NCBI RefSeq assembly: GCF_000189635.1
Contig: NW_002476353.1
Location: 1,009,829 to 1,073,828, forward strand
Source of the DNA: Tetrahymena thermophila SB210
Taxonomy: Eukaryota; Ciliophora; Oligohymenophorea; Hymenostomatida; Tetrahymenidae
Length of the DNA stretch: 64,000 nucleotides
Direction: 5' to 3'
In this document: in pieces, positions 46,672-59,725 of the stretch
Layout of the letters: every line of letters starts with the position of its first letter
How positions within the stretch are numbered: the stretch's first letter is position 1
The notes under the pieces: generated by a model
Database searches by the model: none
Seen by the model: only the letters and a program-made list of their open reading frames with translations
Told to the model about the DNA's origin: nothing
Position numbers and translations under genes: made by a program

Positions 46672-49302
46672 GTCATTAAATATTATATTTTTTTATTTAA
46701 ATTTAAACTGTCATCACATTTTTATATTGCAAATTTTTTAAAAATAAAAATATAAAGAAAATTTTAAAAAGTTTTTTAAATAAAATTAGTAGTTAAATAG
46801 TATTTTTCTATTTTTAATAAATAAAAAACAAAATAATTCTATATAAACTAAAAATTAAATTAATTAAAGCGATGAATAGCATAACATTAAAACTGTTAAA
46901 AAACTATAATTACTTTTTATATTTTAGATAAGAAAATTAAATTTTAATCTTATTTAAATTTATTGTTATTAAATATTAGTTTATTTTTGTTTATTTAAAT
47001 TAAATGAGTTTCTAATTTTTATAAAATTTATTTCATTTATTAAATTATATTTATAATTTGTCTGTTTTTTAATTTACTTTTATTAAAAAATTTAAGTATA
47101 AAATTTTTAGATATATAAAATGATAAAATTAGAAATATTTTTAAGATACCATGCATTCTCATTAATTAAGGCCAACTTATATTAAGGCCATTTTAAGAGA
47201 ATTTTTAAATATGGCCAATTTTTGAGAAAAAACATTTTTTGTCAACTGGCCTTAATTAATGAGAATGCACGGTATATTAAAATTTAAATCAATTTTGATT
47301 TAATTTGAATAGTTTTTAAAAAAATTTTAGTTTTTTACACATTAATTTTAAAAAATATCTTACTTTATTTGATATATAGTAATTTTTCTTTAAAGTTCAA
47401 CAAAAATTAAATATTCAAAATTTTAACAGAATTTAAATAAGTATCATGTCTCACTCGTTCTAGATAATTTAAAATCAATATGAATTTGTTAAATCTAATA
47501 ATTTAAATGATATTTTATTACAATTATCAATTTTATTTCCAAAATATTTTATTTTATATTTATAATTTGAATTTTCCCTTCACATTATTTAGTTTTTATT
47601 GTTTTTAATAATTTTTATTGGAAAAATAATTATTTTATCTTTGAGAAAATTTATTAAATTTGAAAAGATATCTTTTTTTGAAATATTTAATAATTGATTT
47701 TTTATAATTGATTATAATTATTTATTACTATTGATAAATAATTTATTAAAAGATTTACGAAAGCCAAATTTTAATAATTGTTGATTAAACTAAGCTTTAT
47801 AAAATAGTTTCTGCTTTCTATTTACATGTTTTTGATTAAATAATTAAATGCAATCCTATTACACTTATCATATAGATTCCTCAAAGTTTTTATTTCTTTT
47901 ATACATAAAAAATTTAAATCTCCTCTACATTCTACATGTAATTTAACTTATAATACTTTAGCATTTAATAATTTAATATCTAAAAAATAATTTATTTTTC
48001 TTTAAGAAAATTTATTAAGTTTAAAAAGATTACTTTTTTTAGATGTTTACTTATTAGTTTTATATTAATTGGTTTGAATTATGATTAATGTTTGCTAAAA
48101 AGATCCAAAAGTTTTTATGCTAGCTGAATTCATTTAATATATATTTTTCAATTTGAAATAGTTTAAAAAAGAATTTTATTTTTTAATTTAAGTAAGTTTT
48201 ATAAAATTTATTCTGATTTGTATTTATTTTATTTTTTGAAAAAATTTTTTTGGTAGAAGTTAAATCTACTTAATAGTTATTTTATTAATTATTGATAGAA
48301 CTCAAATATTAAGCAATAACTAACTTTCAATAATGAACATTTAAAAAAACAAAAAATAATCTAAAAATTTTCAAATAAAATATTTTATATTGAAAAATAA
48401 TTTTGGTTATTTATTTATTTAAAGATTATTTATTTATATATTAATTAATTCTATTAAACTAGAAGAGTTTACAAGATATATCATCTTAGTTATTAAGAAA
48501 TTAAATGTTCAAAACAATTAATCTTATTTATATTTTTTGAAAATTTTATTTTAATTTAAAGGAGATACGAATATCTATTTATTTTCGTGTTTTAATTTTA
48601 AATGTAAAAAGTATAAAAAAATCAGCAGTTTAGAATTAAAATATGAATTAGGGCTTCTTATAACAAGATTTCTATTATTAATTAATTAATAATAGGTTAT
48701 TTTTATATGTTTAATTGTTTAACTACCCTTAAATATACAATAGAATAAATTAGCTTAAAACAATTTGGTTAAAATTGAATACTTTGACAGTATTGTTAAT
48801 AAATGATTAATAGCAAGAGTAACTGATTTTTTTGAAATTTTACTTAATTAATTTGATGTGGAATAAATAATATATTTGCAATTTAAAGATTTTTAAAATA
48901 ATATTTTACAAATAGCAGAATAAAGAACATAAGAAAAATTAGAAACTGAGAAAAATATTTTAAAATATTAATTAGACGATTAATTACGATGGCTAAATTC
49001 TTTCATGTAGAGGGCTATGAAGAATGATTATTTATATTGTATTCGACAATGGTCCAAATTAATATGGAAGAATGAAGAAGTGCGAAATTATGATGAATAG
49101 GCTGGAAAGAAGAAAAAGAAGACAAGGAAAGAAAGAAGATAAAAAATATTGAAGATAGATAGAGCCAAAGAAAATAGTCTTTGATAAATAAGACAAAAAA
49201 GAAGCAAAACAAATAGAAAGGAAATTTTAAGAGGAAGATAAAATTAAGAATTAAAATAAATATTAAAAGATAAACAAAAGTAAAAAGAAAAGAAAACATA
49301 AA
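46672..49302. other. Intergenic region with MITE-like element
   Basis: 2.6 kb of AT-rich DNA upstream of RPS18. It holds the inverted-repeat element at 47149-47272, listed separately. The last ~260 nt before RPS18 is purine-rich and is probably the RPS18 leader. No other gene is recognised. Confidence 0.5.
47149..47272. mobile_element. MITE-like element with 26-bp terminal inverted repeats and TA flanks
   Basis: Left terminus 47149-47174 and right terminus 47247-47272 are inverted copies matching at 25 of 26 positions (outer sequence CC(A/G)TGCATTCTCATTAA). The unit is 124 bp with a 72-bp interior that has a second smaller GGCCAT/ATGGCC inverted pair. A TA dinucleotide flanks each end (47147-47148 and 47273-47274), as expected for insertion of Tc1/mariner-superfamily elements. 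No coding capacity. Size, structure and flanks fit a miniature inverted-repeat transposable element; a foldback regulatory or termination structure is the alternative. Confidence 0.7.
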
Positions 49303-49770
49303 ATGTCCTTCGTTATCGAAAAAGAATCTGACTTCAAGTACATCCATCGTATCCTCAACACCAACATCGATGGTAAAAGAATCACCCCTATTGCCTTAAC
49401 CGGTATTAGAGGTATCGGCAGAAGATTCGCTTACATCATCTGCAAGGTTTTGAAGATCGATCCCAACGCCAGAGCTGGTTTATTAACCGAAGATTAATGC
49501 AACAAGATTACCGATCTCATCGCTGATCCCGAAGCTCACGGTATCCCCACCTGGTTGCTCAACAGAATTAATGATTTCAAGGATGGTAAAAACTACCAAA
49601 TGGCTTCTAACACCTTAGATACCAAGATGAGAGAAGATCTTGAAAGACTCAAGAAAATTAAGTCTCACAGAGGTCTTAGACATTTCTGGGGTCTCAAGGT
49701 TAGAGGTCAACACACCAAGACCAGTGGTAGACACGGTGTCGTTTGCGGTGTTGTCAGAAAGAACAAATGA
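49303..49770 (+). CDS. RPS18: 40S ribosomal protein S18 (uS13)
   Basis: Component of the head of the small ribosomal subunit. Intronless frame of 155 residues (human 152), start ATG 49303. It contains the uS13 core: [21 protein letters not shown] at the N-terminus, [11 protein letters not shown], the central [17 protein letters not shown], and the C-terminal [20 protein letters not shown] followed by GRHGV. One TAA at 49495 within LTEDQC must be glutamine, which is direct evidence for the ciliate code in this window. Codon use is strongly biased to C-ending codons (ATC, ACC, AAG, GGT), unlike its neighbours, as expected for a highly expressed gene. A purine-rich leader of about 260 nt precedes it. 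Confidence 0.98.
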
Positions 49771-51533
49771 GAAATCTAATAATTATTGTAAAAAATATAA
49801 AAAGTTAAGTTTATGGTCGCATAAAGGCTATATTAATTCATATTAGGTTACTATTAATAAAGACCATAATAGGTATATAAGTCGAAAATAATTACTAGCT
49901 TTAATATGTTTATATAGGATTATTTATCTTCATATACTTTATTTAAACTATTCCTTTTTAAATTCATAATCTTTTAAACTGCACTCACCTTAATCTCACC
50001 TTTCCTTATAGTTTTACATTTAAGTTTTAGCAAGCAGCCAACCAAATAAATAAATTTTCAGATATTCAAATCAATCAATAAACTCCTCCTTGCTTGATTA
50101 ATTAAAGAAATAAAGAACTAATTGAATGAATGAATGATTGACTCGCAATTAAATTAATTTAGTCAAAAATACCTATTAAAATTAATATATCTATCTGCAA
50201 ATCCTTTAGCAATAAGAATATGTTATAAAATTAGGGAAGTATTCAATTCAATTTAAAAAGTCAGAAACAAAGCAAGAAATTAAATAAATTAATTATTAAA
50301 TATTCTTAGATTGCACAAAATAATTTTCAAGCAAGTGCTTCATCAAATTAGTAGCAAATAGATTCCAATTACAAACAAGGAAGGATTCATTCATTAATAC
50401 CAAAAAAAACAATATTTCAAAAATTCATATGCAGATTGAAAATATTTTGAAAATTCTCAAACAAAAAACGATATTTTTCGTATCTTTTGCATCAAAACAT
50501 TTTACAGTTTTATTAATTGAGTAGATCAACAAATTTTTTAATTGCGTTTCAACAAAAATAAGAATTTTGCAGTGGTATTTGATTTTTTTTTTTTGAAAAG
50601 TTGAAAAAAATAGTTTTTACACTTATTTACTTTTACTTGATTCGAATATGTGTATGATTCATTCTCTATATTTTGATAATAAATTTTGAAAAATATAATA
50701 ATAAACATTAATAAACAAAATTATATTTTGATAAAAGAGGAGAATAAATCAAAAAACTTTTGTTGATTGCTTGAGAATTATATATATATATATAAATAGA
50801 CCATACTATTTTCTTAATAATTTACATTATCATTCTTAATACATTTTATAAAAATTCAACAAAATAAAATAAAAAACACAAATTTTCTCTATCTTTCTGC
50901 TAAATTTTAATTTTTAACTTGCTATAAATTTGTTTGATATCTACATCTTAAAAGATATTATTATAAAAACTCATTTAAATAAGAAGATTTATTTAATCTT
51001 CCATATATTAAAATATAAATACATTTATTTTTAATCTTAAAAAATTTTTTTATTTTATTAATATAATTTTATCTGAAAAAACTCATATATATACCTTGTT
51101 AAATAATTCTTAGGATAAATAATTAACTTCAATTAAATAATGTTAAAATCATAAATTTCAATTAAATATGCTTAAAGTTTGAGCTAATACTTTAAATTTG
51201 TATTTGATCAAGAATTAATTTTTATGATTAAAGTAAAATAAATAAATACATGTAATCTATATACAAACACATTATTAAAGCATTAACATTAATTTTTTTT
51301 GGGAAATTTATTCAATTTATATAATAAATAAAATTAATTTGTTAAATGGTATATATAGATTTGTTATTTTTAATTACCATATCTTAAATATAATTTTTTG
51401 TTTATGAAAATTTTTAGAAATATTATTCTCAAATAATTTTTATAATTTTTGTAAATAGGCGAAATAAAAAAATAAATATAATTATTTATTTGAAAATAAA
51501 TTTATAAATAATTTCATTGATTTACTATTAAAA
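49771..51533. other. Intergenic spacer
   Basis: 1.76 kb of AT-rich DNA after RPS18, with a short (TA)n run near 50780-50795. No gene or RNA was recognised. Confidence 0.5.
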
Positions 51534-52557
51534 ATGGAAAATTAAGATATTTTCAGCTGCTTAAAAATGGTATAAAACTCCTTAAATTATAGTTTAATTG
51601 AGAATTTATAAAAATTGCAAGACAATAAAATAGAATAAAATTTTGAGAGTTAATTGTGCTTCATTGAAACTTTCAAAGAATAAATTATTAATGAAATATG
51701 TTAAGTTACAAATCTTTTAATATGTAAGCTTCAAAGCCCTAAAAAATCAAATAAAAATGAGCAACTTAAAAGTATTTTTTTTGTTTTTTAACTAAACTAA
51801 CAAATTAAATAAAATAGGCATAAAATAGGATTAGTAAAATTAAGAATAAGTATAGACTAAATAATGTGTTCACACCTTAAGTAAGCCATAAGAATAACCT
51901 GAATAATAATAAGTGATTTTACTCTCATGTGAAGAGGAAGATTAAAGTGAATATGATATAAAAACACATCAAAAAAAAAGGAAAGATATTATTTTAAAAA
52001 GAGAAAATATTTAAAAGACAATCTATCAACAATTTTTAAATTCTTATGATCCCATCAAAAGAAACAAAAGTTAAATAATTTATTATATATCTGAATAGAC
52101 TGGATGGTCAGTATCTACAATATAAAATATCATCAGAAAATTTGAATTTAAAAAAGTTAATCCAATAATCTACAAAAATCAGACCAAAATTTTAGAATTT
52201 ATGCAAAAATCATAAGAACAAGGATAACTGGGAAAGAGAAAGTCTTTATAAAATAATGATTAAGATTGTGATTTAAACTATTTGGACTCAACAGGCGAAA
52301 AAACTTCTAAATTATTAAATTCAGGATATTCTATCACTCTGTAAAATTAATTAACTGTTTTGTATTAAAATAAATAATATTTAATATTAATTTTAAACAC
52401 TAAATTATTAAAAGGTAAACCAAAAAAATAATAAAATAAGAATACATTGAAAAAAGTAGGCTTATCGACACTTAACAATGATTGTAAGCAAAATATTTTA
52501 AAAAACTTAAAGAATTATTTAAATTATTTATTTATTTAGTTGTTGCATATATTATGA
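51534..52557 (+). CDS. Hypothetical protein with possible helix-turn-helix
   Basis: Model: exons 51534-51771 and 51818-52557 (intron 46 nt, GTATTT...AAATAG), 325 residues. The first 80 residues are Gln/Asn-rich. Around residues 150-195 the sequence IIYYISEQTGWSVSTIQNIIRKFEF has the length and pattern of a helix-turn-helix: a helix, a Gly turn, then a polar recognition-like helix, with a basic run (KRNK) before it. The rest is Lys/Gln-rich and low complexity, and the last ~40 residues are weak. I do not recognise a family. TAA/TAG codons are frequent, and the coding signal is modest compared with neighbours. It converges with the minus-strand gene ending at 52776. Confidence 0.5.
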
Positions 52558-52775
52558 GTGTGCATTTATAAATTTTTATATAAAAATGTTAGAAAATATT
52601 ATTTATTAACTAACTAACAAAATAACAAATTAATTAATTTACTCTTTTAATATAAATTTTATTGATATTGTAAACTTGTTTGATTGTCAAATAATAAACT
52701 AAAATGAAATTTTATTATACTTAGTTAGATTCACTATTTTTTCTATTAATTATTAATTCTTTTTTAAATCTTTTT

Positions 52776-54799
52776 TCAATATAATTCGAAATATTTCTTT
52801 TTTAATTTAGGTCTGTAAGATAGTGGAAGAGATCTAACTCTCGATAGATCTAAAACCATGCTTTTTAAGGCATCATCACACAAATCTTTAAACTTACTAA
52901 GCTCTTCATAAAAGTGGATTTCGTTTTAATTATCTCCCCTTTCAGGCCATAAAAATACCAAAAGCTTCAATTCTTGGCCTACATCAACAAACAAATCTCT
53001 TTTATGATCTATAACTACGATTTTACAATTATCTGTTGTGATAGTATGAGGCCTTATGAATTAGTTTTTTTCTTCTATTATACCTGATGTTATTTAATGT
53101 TTTCTCAATACAGGGAATCGAAACTTTTTAGGGATTAATTCTATGTCTTCTTACTCATTAACCACATCCCATTGCTTTAGTTTATCTCTTATAGTCATTT
53201 TCGGATTTTTAAAGCAAAAATTATAAAATTTTTCATCTTTTAGAAGATTTTCTTTTAAAAAATTTTCTATTTTTTCACGAGGTTGAATATCAATTTTTTG
53301 AATAAGTTGACAATTGAATCCATTATGAGTAATATTGCAATTCACTATTTTTTTTTCTGCTTTATAAGGTCTTTATTTTTCATCATCATCATCATCATCT
53401 TCTTAGTTATTTTTATTAAAGTTACTTTTTTGAGAATTTTAGTTTTCTTTTTCAAATTAACTGTTTTCTTTTTCTAGGAATTCTGTAATTGACTGCTACC
53501 ACATTCTAATTTATTTGGTAAAAGAATATTTATATTAAAAAAAAAATCTATATAGAAATCTACTGCTTCATTTAATTTTCTGTCTCAGAAATAACTTTAT
53601 TTTTTTCTATTTTTTGATTCTTTGCTACACTTTGTCTTGCTCTTCTTTAAGGTATGCTTGATTACTCATTATTATTTGTTGAATTCATTCTACTGTTTAT
53701 AATGGTTTAATTTTTTCTGACATTATTAACAAAAGTTTGTTCATCTTTAATGCAAACCTAGTTTGTTTATCATTTAAAAAAATTATTTTAGATAAAAAAG
53801 TTGTGATAATAAACACTAATTAAAACATACGAAGTCACCATTTTCTGCTACTACAAAAGAAATGATGTTATTCTCTAAATGAGTAGATGAGGCATTATGA
53901 GCATCAAATATGAGATTGTCTTGCATAACAAAATCGTAACTTTTCAGTTAAGCATTCTTTTACCATTGAAGTGTTGAAGCAGTGTGATAATTATACGATT
54001 TTATCAGTTTTAAATCTTAATCTTTGTGACTATAAATTATTTTGAAGTTTACACTCATTATTTTGCACTCTCCTGAGTTGGGCCAGTTAAAAAATCTCAT
54101 TTTATCATTTGCAGTTTATAATTTATTGATTTCTGCCACTTGCTAAATTTTTTTGAATATCCTCTATGCCTATTATTAAGGTGTTTCTTTTTCATCATCT
54201 GAGTAGATAGCGCTGATATCGCATTAGAATTCAGGCTTTTTTGAATTATTCTAAACATATGGTTGCATTTCTCTTGAAAGATCAAAAGACAAATCATCGT
54301 TTCTTTTAAGATTTTGTTTGCTTTGCTTTTATTCAGTTTATTATTTAATATTTTGCTGATTATTATTCTTAAAATTGCTTAAAGAAGCCCTTTATTGCTG
54401 CAGCTAAGGTGGCTTTTAGGGACTATCTTTTTGTAAAAGTGAATCTTATTATATTGGTTTTAATGGAGATGCATTCACATGAAGAGAGTCCTAAAGTTTT
54501 TATTTTTTAGAGTCTTTTATAATGGCTTATTCTTCGATTTACATCAAAGTTAAATTTTTTTCACCAGGTTTTAATGGCGATGTCAATTTAGGGTTATTTT
54601 CTAGTTATTCATTGTTTGCAATGAAAAAATTCATTTTATCTTATTCATCATTTTATTACTTTTTTTATTTTTCTAATTCTTGATGCTCCTTTTCAAGCTA
54701 TTCTTAGTTCTTCACTTCTAAAGCATCCTATGACTTAACACCATTTTGGCCTTTCTTATTCTTATCACCCTTTTTATTTTTAGAAGATCCACCACCCAT
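52776..54799 (-). CDS. Unknown protein with N-myristoylation motif
   Basis: Model: exons 53831-54799, 53564-53757, 52776-53505, 630 residues, all phases consistent. The first intron uses the strong donor GTATGT. The N-terminus MGGGSSKNKKGDKNKKG fits the N-myristoyltransferase consensus (Gly2, small residues, Ser6) followed by a polybasic stretch, so membrane attachment at the cytosolic face is likely. Residues ~25-200 are Gln/Lys-rich and coiled-coil-like. Two regions look folded: residues ~235-345 (KMRFFNWPNSGECKIM...YDFVMQDNLIFDAH...ISFVVAENGDF), and the C-terminal ~180 residues, where KFRFPVLRKH and VIDHKRDLFVDVGQELKLLVFLWP suggest a beta-rich domain. No family recognised. In ciliates this arrangement is seen in cortical or ciliary membrane proteins, but that is inference. 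Confidence 0.75.
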
Positions 54800-55140
54800 T
54801 CCTCTTTCAACTTAAATCTATCTATCAATATATAAATCAATGATAATAATAAAATTTAGCTAAATGGAATTAAATTTTTTTATAAAATTATAATGCTTAA
54901 TATCCTAATAAAATCAATCAATTCTAGATTATCTAATACCACCAAAAATTAAAATATTAATTTGCATATGTTGTATCGTACTATTAATTACAAATAATTT
55001 AAACACCACTCAACCAAGACTAAGTTATTTGTTTTATAAAAAAATATTTTTTTATTTCATTTTATTTATTGTCTTTGAAGTTTAAATATTATAGATTCAT
55101 TCATATATTTAATTATCATTTTTATAGGTAGTTATTATTG
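54800..55140. other. Intergenic, divergent promoter region
   Basis: 341 nt of AT-rich DNA between two divergent genes. No motif is recognised. Confidence 0.45.
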
Positions 55141-58082
55141 ATGTTACCTGCCAACCTACTTAAGGAATAACAGCAAAGTAAATGATTTTATTTGTTGAAG
55201 TCTTAGAAGAAAGTAAGAAGAAAAAATTAGGTTAGAAAACTAGCTTTTATTTTACTAACATGCATTATAAATTTAATGTAAAATTATAGTAGATTTAAAC
55301 ATTAGAATTATTGCAATTTGAAAATTTTAATTATGGATCAATAAAATTAAGAAGAAAAATTGAATTGGAATAAATATTAAGAAAGAAATACATTAAAAAC
55401 AAAATACTATTAATCCTGTTAAATAATAATAACACTTAAAAGGGAATCACTTGTCAAACAAATAAAAACGGAAAGATGAATCCTTAAGTAAATTCATTTT
55501 CTTAGTATTATTTTAAATATAATTTAATGAAAGTATTGGAAATAGCATTTTTTGCAATTCTGCAAAAATTTAATCCATTATCGCTTCATTTCATAGCAAG
55601 AACACCCAAATTTAAACACAAATTGTCTCTCAATTATTTAGTAATTTTTCAAATTTTAACAAATAGAATTAATATTAACCTGGATATCAATATCAAATGA
55701 ACTAACAATTTTCCTAGCCAACAATTTAAAGAGGAGATTCAAGATATGGTAACAATTTCTCTTTTTTCTCTAATTTTTAAACTGTTTTCTTTACTGTTCA
55801 ATGAAAAGTCACTTAAATATGATGCAATAATATCTTTTTCTTACTTATAATTGTTATTTACTCTTAATCAAAAAATTTTCTAATAATATTTCGGATTTAA
55901 AAACTAGGAAATCCACCAATTCCACCTTTAAATGAGAATTCTATGAGTTAATACGATAGGAACGATAGAGCTTAGGCACCTCCTTCTCCTACTCATTCCG
56001 TATCAGAAAGCCAAAGAGAATCCAATATTACCCATAGTGCTATTAAATAAGGTAATTTGTTATCAGAAATCTAAATTTTAAACCCTCCAACTTAATTTTT
56101 ACCAAATTTACCATGATGTAAACAGTAGCGTTGAAGAGTTAAGTAATAAAATGAATTATTATTCTTTTTTTACCATTTTTTCCTCTAAATTTTGGAAATT
56201 TTTGATAGTAATTTTTCACAAATTAAGAATTTATTTATTTTAAAACCATTAAAATGTGTTTAAAACATGACAAAAATATAAAAGAAACTGTACAAAAGGA
56301 TCAGAAAGATGCTAATAAGTAGAAACCTAGTGAACTAAACACTGATAAGCTCAAGATGAATGATAAAAAAATATGGGCAAAAGATACTTTCAAGATAATT
56401 ACAAAAATTCACTATGGAAAAAAACAATTCGTCTTTGAAATTTAGGATTTGACTGCTTTCAACCAGTAAAAAGATGCCGCTAATGCCTCTTAAGCTTAAG
56501 ATATACCTGATATTGATACAGAGTACAAATTGAAGAAAAAATTAGAGCTTCCCTTCAAAGATATAGAAAAACTATCTTTTATAAAGTAAAGATAGGAGAT
56601 AACAATTGGTAATTTATGAATAAATGATTAAACATTGTTAAAGTTTAAATTATGGTTAACACTATATATAATTAACTGATTTCTTTTAGTGGCCAACCTA
56701 ATTTTCTAAATATTTTATAATAGCTAGTTCAAATTATTCTATTTAATAAACTAAAACTAATTCAAGCAAAAATGATTAAAAATTTTTCATTTAATCAATA
56801 GAAACAACATACGATAAAATCAAATAGTGTCAAGAACCAAAGAAGAAAGGAAATGATTCAAAAAAGACAACTCAATGGGTAGAAAATAGTTTTCTAAGTA
56901 AACATATTAAATTTATTATTTTTTAACCAAGCTAAAATAGTTTCTTTTATTTGGATAAATTAAATAAAAAATGAATTATCTTTAACTTTTTATAATCAAT
57001 TAAGCTAAAAATTAAAAACTTTTTAATTACTTATGAAAAAAAAAAATATAAAAATTAAATAAATTGTTCTATTATTTAATATATAATATTAGAAATCTTT
57101 TATTTTTATTTTGAAAATCATAATAAATAAAACCATTTTAGTTTAGCTTAAAATAGAAATATATCAAAAAGAAAACTTAAAAATTGAGTTCACAAAATAA
57201 CTTTAAAAGTCAAAAATTTTATTTTTAATTTATTCTTAAAAAAAAAAAAATCAATGCTTAATATTTTTAAAAAAATAATAAAAGGATTTAAAATTAATTT
57301 TATATAAAATAAAATTTTAAATCACCTTAATAAAAAATAAAAAATGAAAAATATTTTTGTTGTTTTTAAAATAATTTTAAAAAATTCTAAAAACAATTTA
57401 ATTTGAAAAATAGAAATAATATAAAAAATAATTTTAAACTTTAAAATTTAATCTGTTAAAATTTAGAACTCTAACACTAAAAATATGCCTAAAATTTACA
57501 AATTAATTTTAAAAAAACTATTAAGTTGCAAGATTTTTTATGCATGATTTGGCTTTTGAATTTGGATATTTTTAAATTAATTTAAATCTTAGAAATTCTT
57601 ATTTAATTAAATTTATAAACTTAAAATCTATATCTTATCATTATATATTAAATTTATTTGTAAAAAATAAGTGCAAGATGACAATGTCACTCCTTTATTT
57701 GGACCAAAAGAATAAATTATTATTGAATCAGTTTATCCTAAAGACACTTTAACAAAATCTGGTAGTGGGAGAATGAGCCACCTTTAAAAGATTTAACAAT
57801 GGGTTGATGTGGTAATATATTTAATTAATATAAATATTTGGAGTTTGATAATTTTATTTACTAATACACAAGACAAATCTTTACATAGACGGAGAGCGTT
57901 TCCATAGAAACACAGGCGAATAAGCTCCCTAAAAAGGTAAAATAAAATTCTTAAAAATATTTGGGTTTCGAGCTTCAAAGGGAGATAAGGATGTTTTAAA
58001 CGAATATCTTTCTAATTTTTATATTTAAAAATTTTTGAAAGATTTTTTTTTCTTTCTGGATTAATTTCAATCAATGACATGA
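55141..58082 (+). CDS. Multi-exon hypothetical protein (model uncertain)
   Basis: A chain of coding-like blocks on the plus strand that can be spliced, but whose limits I cannot fix. ATG 55141 gives MLPANLLKEQQQ before a GTAAAT donor. A TGA-free frame from about 55350 to 55750 includes QYQPGYQYQMNQQFSQP and has its own first ATG at 55697. Next comes GNPPIPPLNEN...APPSPTHSVSESQRES (about 55910-56053). A further exon from about 56280 reads DKKIWAKDTFKIITKI and FVFEIQDLTAFNQ. Then come SIQQTKTNSSKNDQKFFIQSIE (56733-56900), FGPKEQIIIESVYPKDTL (57672-57810) and TNLYIDGERFHRNTGEQAPQK, ending at TGA 58082. Introns of up to ~770 nt would be needed, so this may be two genes. No family recognised. The Pro/Gln/Ser-rich first half is probably disordered. 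Confidence 0.4.
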
Positions 58083-59725
58083 TTGATGATTATTTTCTTC
58101 GTCTTCTTCTTTTTCTATATTAATTTTAGAAAGAAAAGATTATAAGAACTTCCCAAATTCTAATTCAATCTTCTCTAAATAATTCGAAGAGATGCAAAAA
58201 AAAATAATAGCATTCTTATAAATTAATATTGAACTTTGAATTTAAATCAGAATTAATAAATATTTGTTGTAAGATGAAAAACTTGAATTTAACTTTTGAT
58301 TACTAAAAATAAACTGAAATAAAAAGTGAATAAAATAAAAATGGCAGAAATTGGTTTTCATAAAATTGAATTCCTTAAAAGATCAGTCCAACATCTAGTA
58401 GAACAAAATGGAAAAAAAAATAAATAAATAAAATAAAAATAAATAAAAATCGGATAGGAAAAAACAATAAGTGAGAAAAGAGGCAAACAAAAGACATATA
58501 TTAATTAATGCAGGAATAATAATTTGGCAAATAAATTTAATGAGACAATAATAAAAAATTAAGAAAGAGAAGGAGAAAAGGAGGAAAAATCAAACAAATT
58601 TTAAATAAAAAATATGTTGATTATCGATCGACTGCCAATTTCCTCTAAAAACAATATAATCAGAGAGAAAAATATCAAGTCAGATGATTTTGCAATTTTT
58701 GAAAGCCTAAAAACTAAAAAAAAAGAAAGATAAAGAAAAATAAAGAAGAAGATTAAGCAAGTATTAAAGATTAATATGAGAGAGAAAAAAAAGCAAAAAA
58801 GATTATTTATTAATTATCAAATGTGAAAAATTATCAGCTGCATTTATTTATCAATGCAAATAAATTAAGTCAATCAGTCAGTCAATCAATCAATAATAAT
58901 TGATAAAAAGAAGGAAAAACTATTGTTAAAGAAAGAGAGAGAGAGAGACAAACAAAAAACAAGTAAAAGGTCATTAAAATGAAATTAATTAATTAATGAA
59001 TATGCCAAAGCTTAAAAGGACATCAAGAAAATCAAAGGAAAAAAGAATGAGAGAAAAAAATATTTAGTAAAATCAAAACTATGATATGACATAAAGAAAA
59101 AGAAGAAAATTCATCAAACAACAAAAAGACAATCAAATATATAAACAAGCAAACAAAAAACAAATAAACAATCAGACTATCAAGCAAGCAAATAAGCAAA
59201 CAAACAAACAAATAATAAATTAAATAGATAGATAGAAAGAAAGAAAGACTTCGATTGATTTTATTTAGATTGTATGCCATTTAAAAGAAAACAAAACGAA
59301 AAGAAACAAAAAATAATTAAAAAAAAATCAAAGATTTTTGTATAGTATTTATAAATTAGATTAAAGGAAGAAACAACATCTATCAAAACACATCAAACTT
59401 AATCCCAAAGCCTTTACTTTCCCCTACTCCTACCCTTAGTTCCCAAGCAAATCAGACTACTACATTTTTAATTAGAGTCTGAAGCTCAAACCCAACAACA
59501 TTTTCAAGCATTACCATCTTCAACCAATTTACTATTTTCAAATTAGATACCTTTACAGAGCGAGAAGACCCTCCAAATACAAACACTAATAATACAGGAA
59601 ATCCAAGCATTAATAATTCACTTCCACCTCCCTAATTACATAGGCAAAACACTTCACAAATACAAAACTAGCATCATTAGAACAGCCAAGTTCAATCTTA
59701 GCAATCCCTACCTTAACCAAACTCA
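58083..59725. other. Purine-biased intergenic region or leader
   Basis: 1.64 kb. From about 58330 to 59330 the plus strand is mostly A and G with few pyrimidines, including GAGAGAGAGAGA-like runs, repeated AAGAAAG blocks and a tetranucleotide run of CAGTCAGTCAATCAATCAAT near 58870. No convincing coding frame exists; minus-strand ORFs here are poly-Leu/Phe artefacts of the bias. The final ~250 nt before 59726 is coding-like and Pro/Gln-rich but has no ATG, so it may belong to the next gene. Confidence 0.5.

Noticed and set aside
59032..59280. Minus-strand ORF made mostly of Leu, Phe and Ser
   Set aside because: Artefact of the polypurine plus strand; low complexity and no start context.
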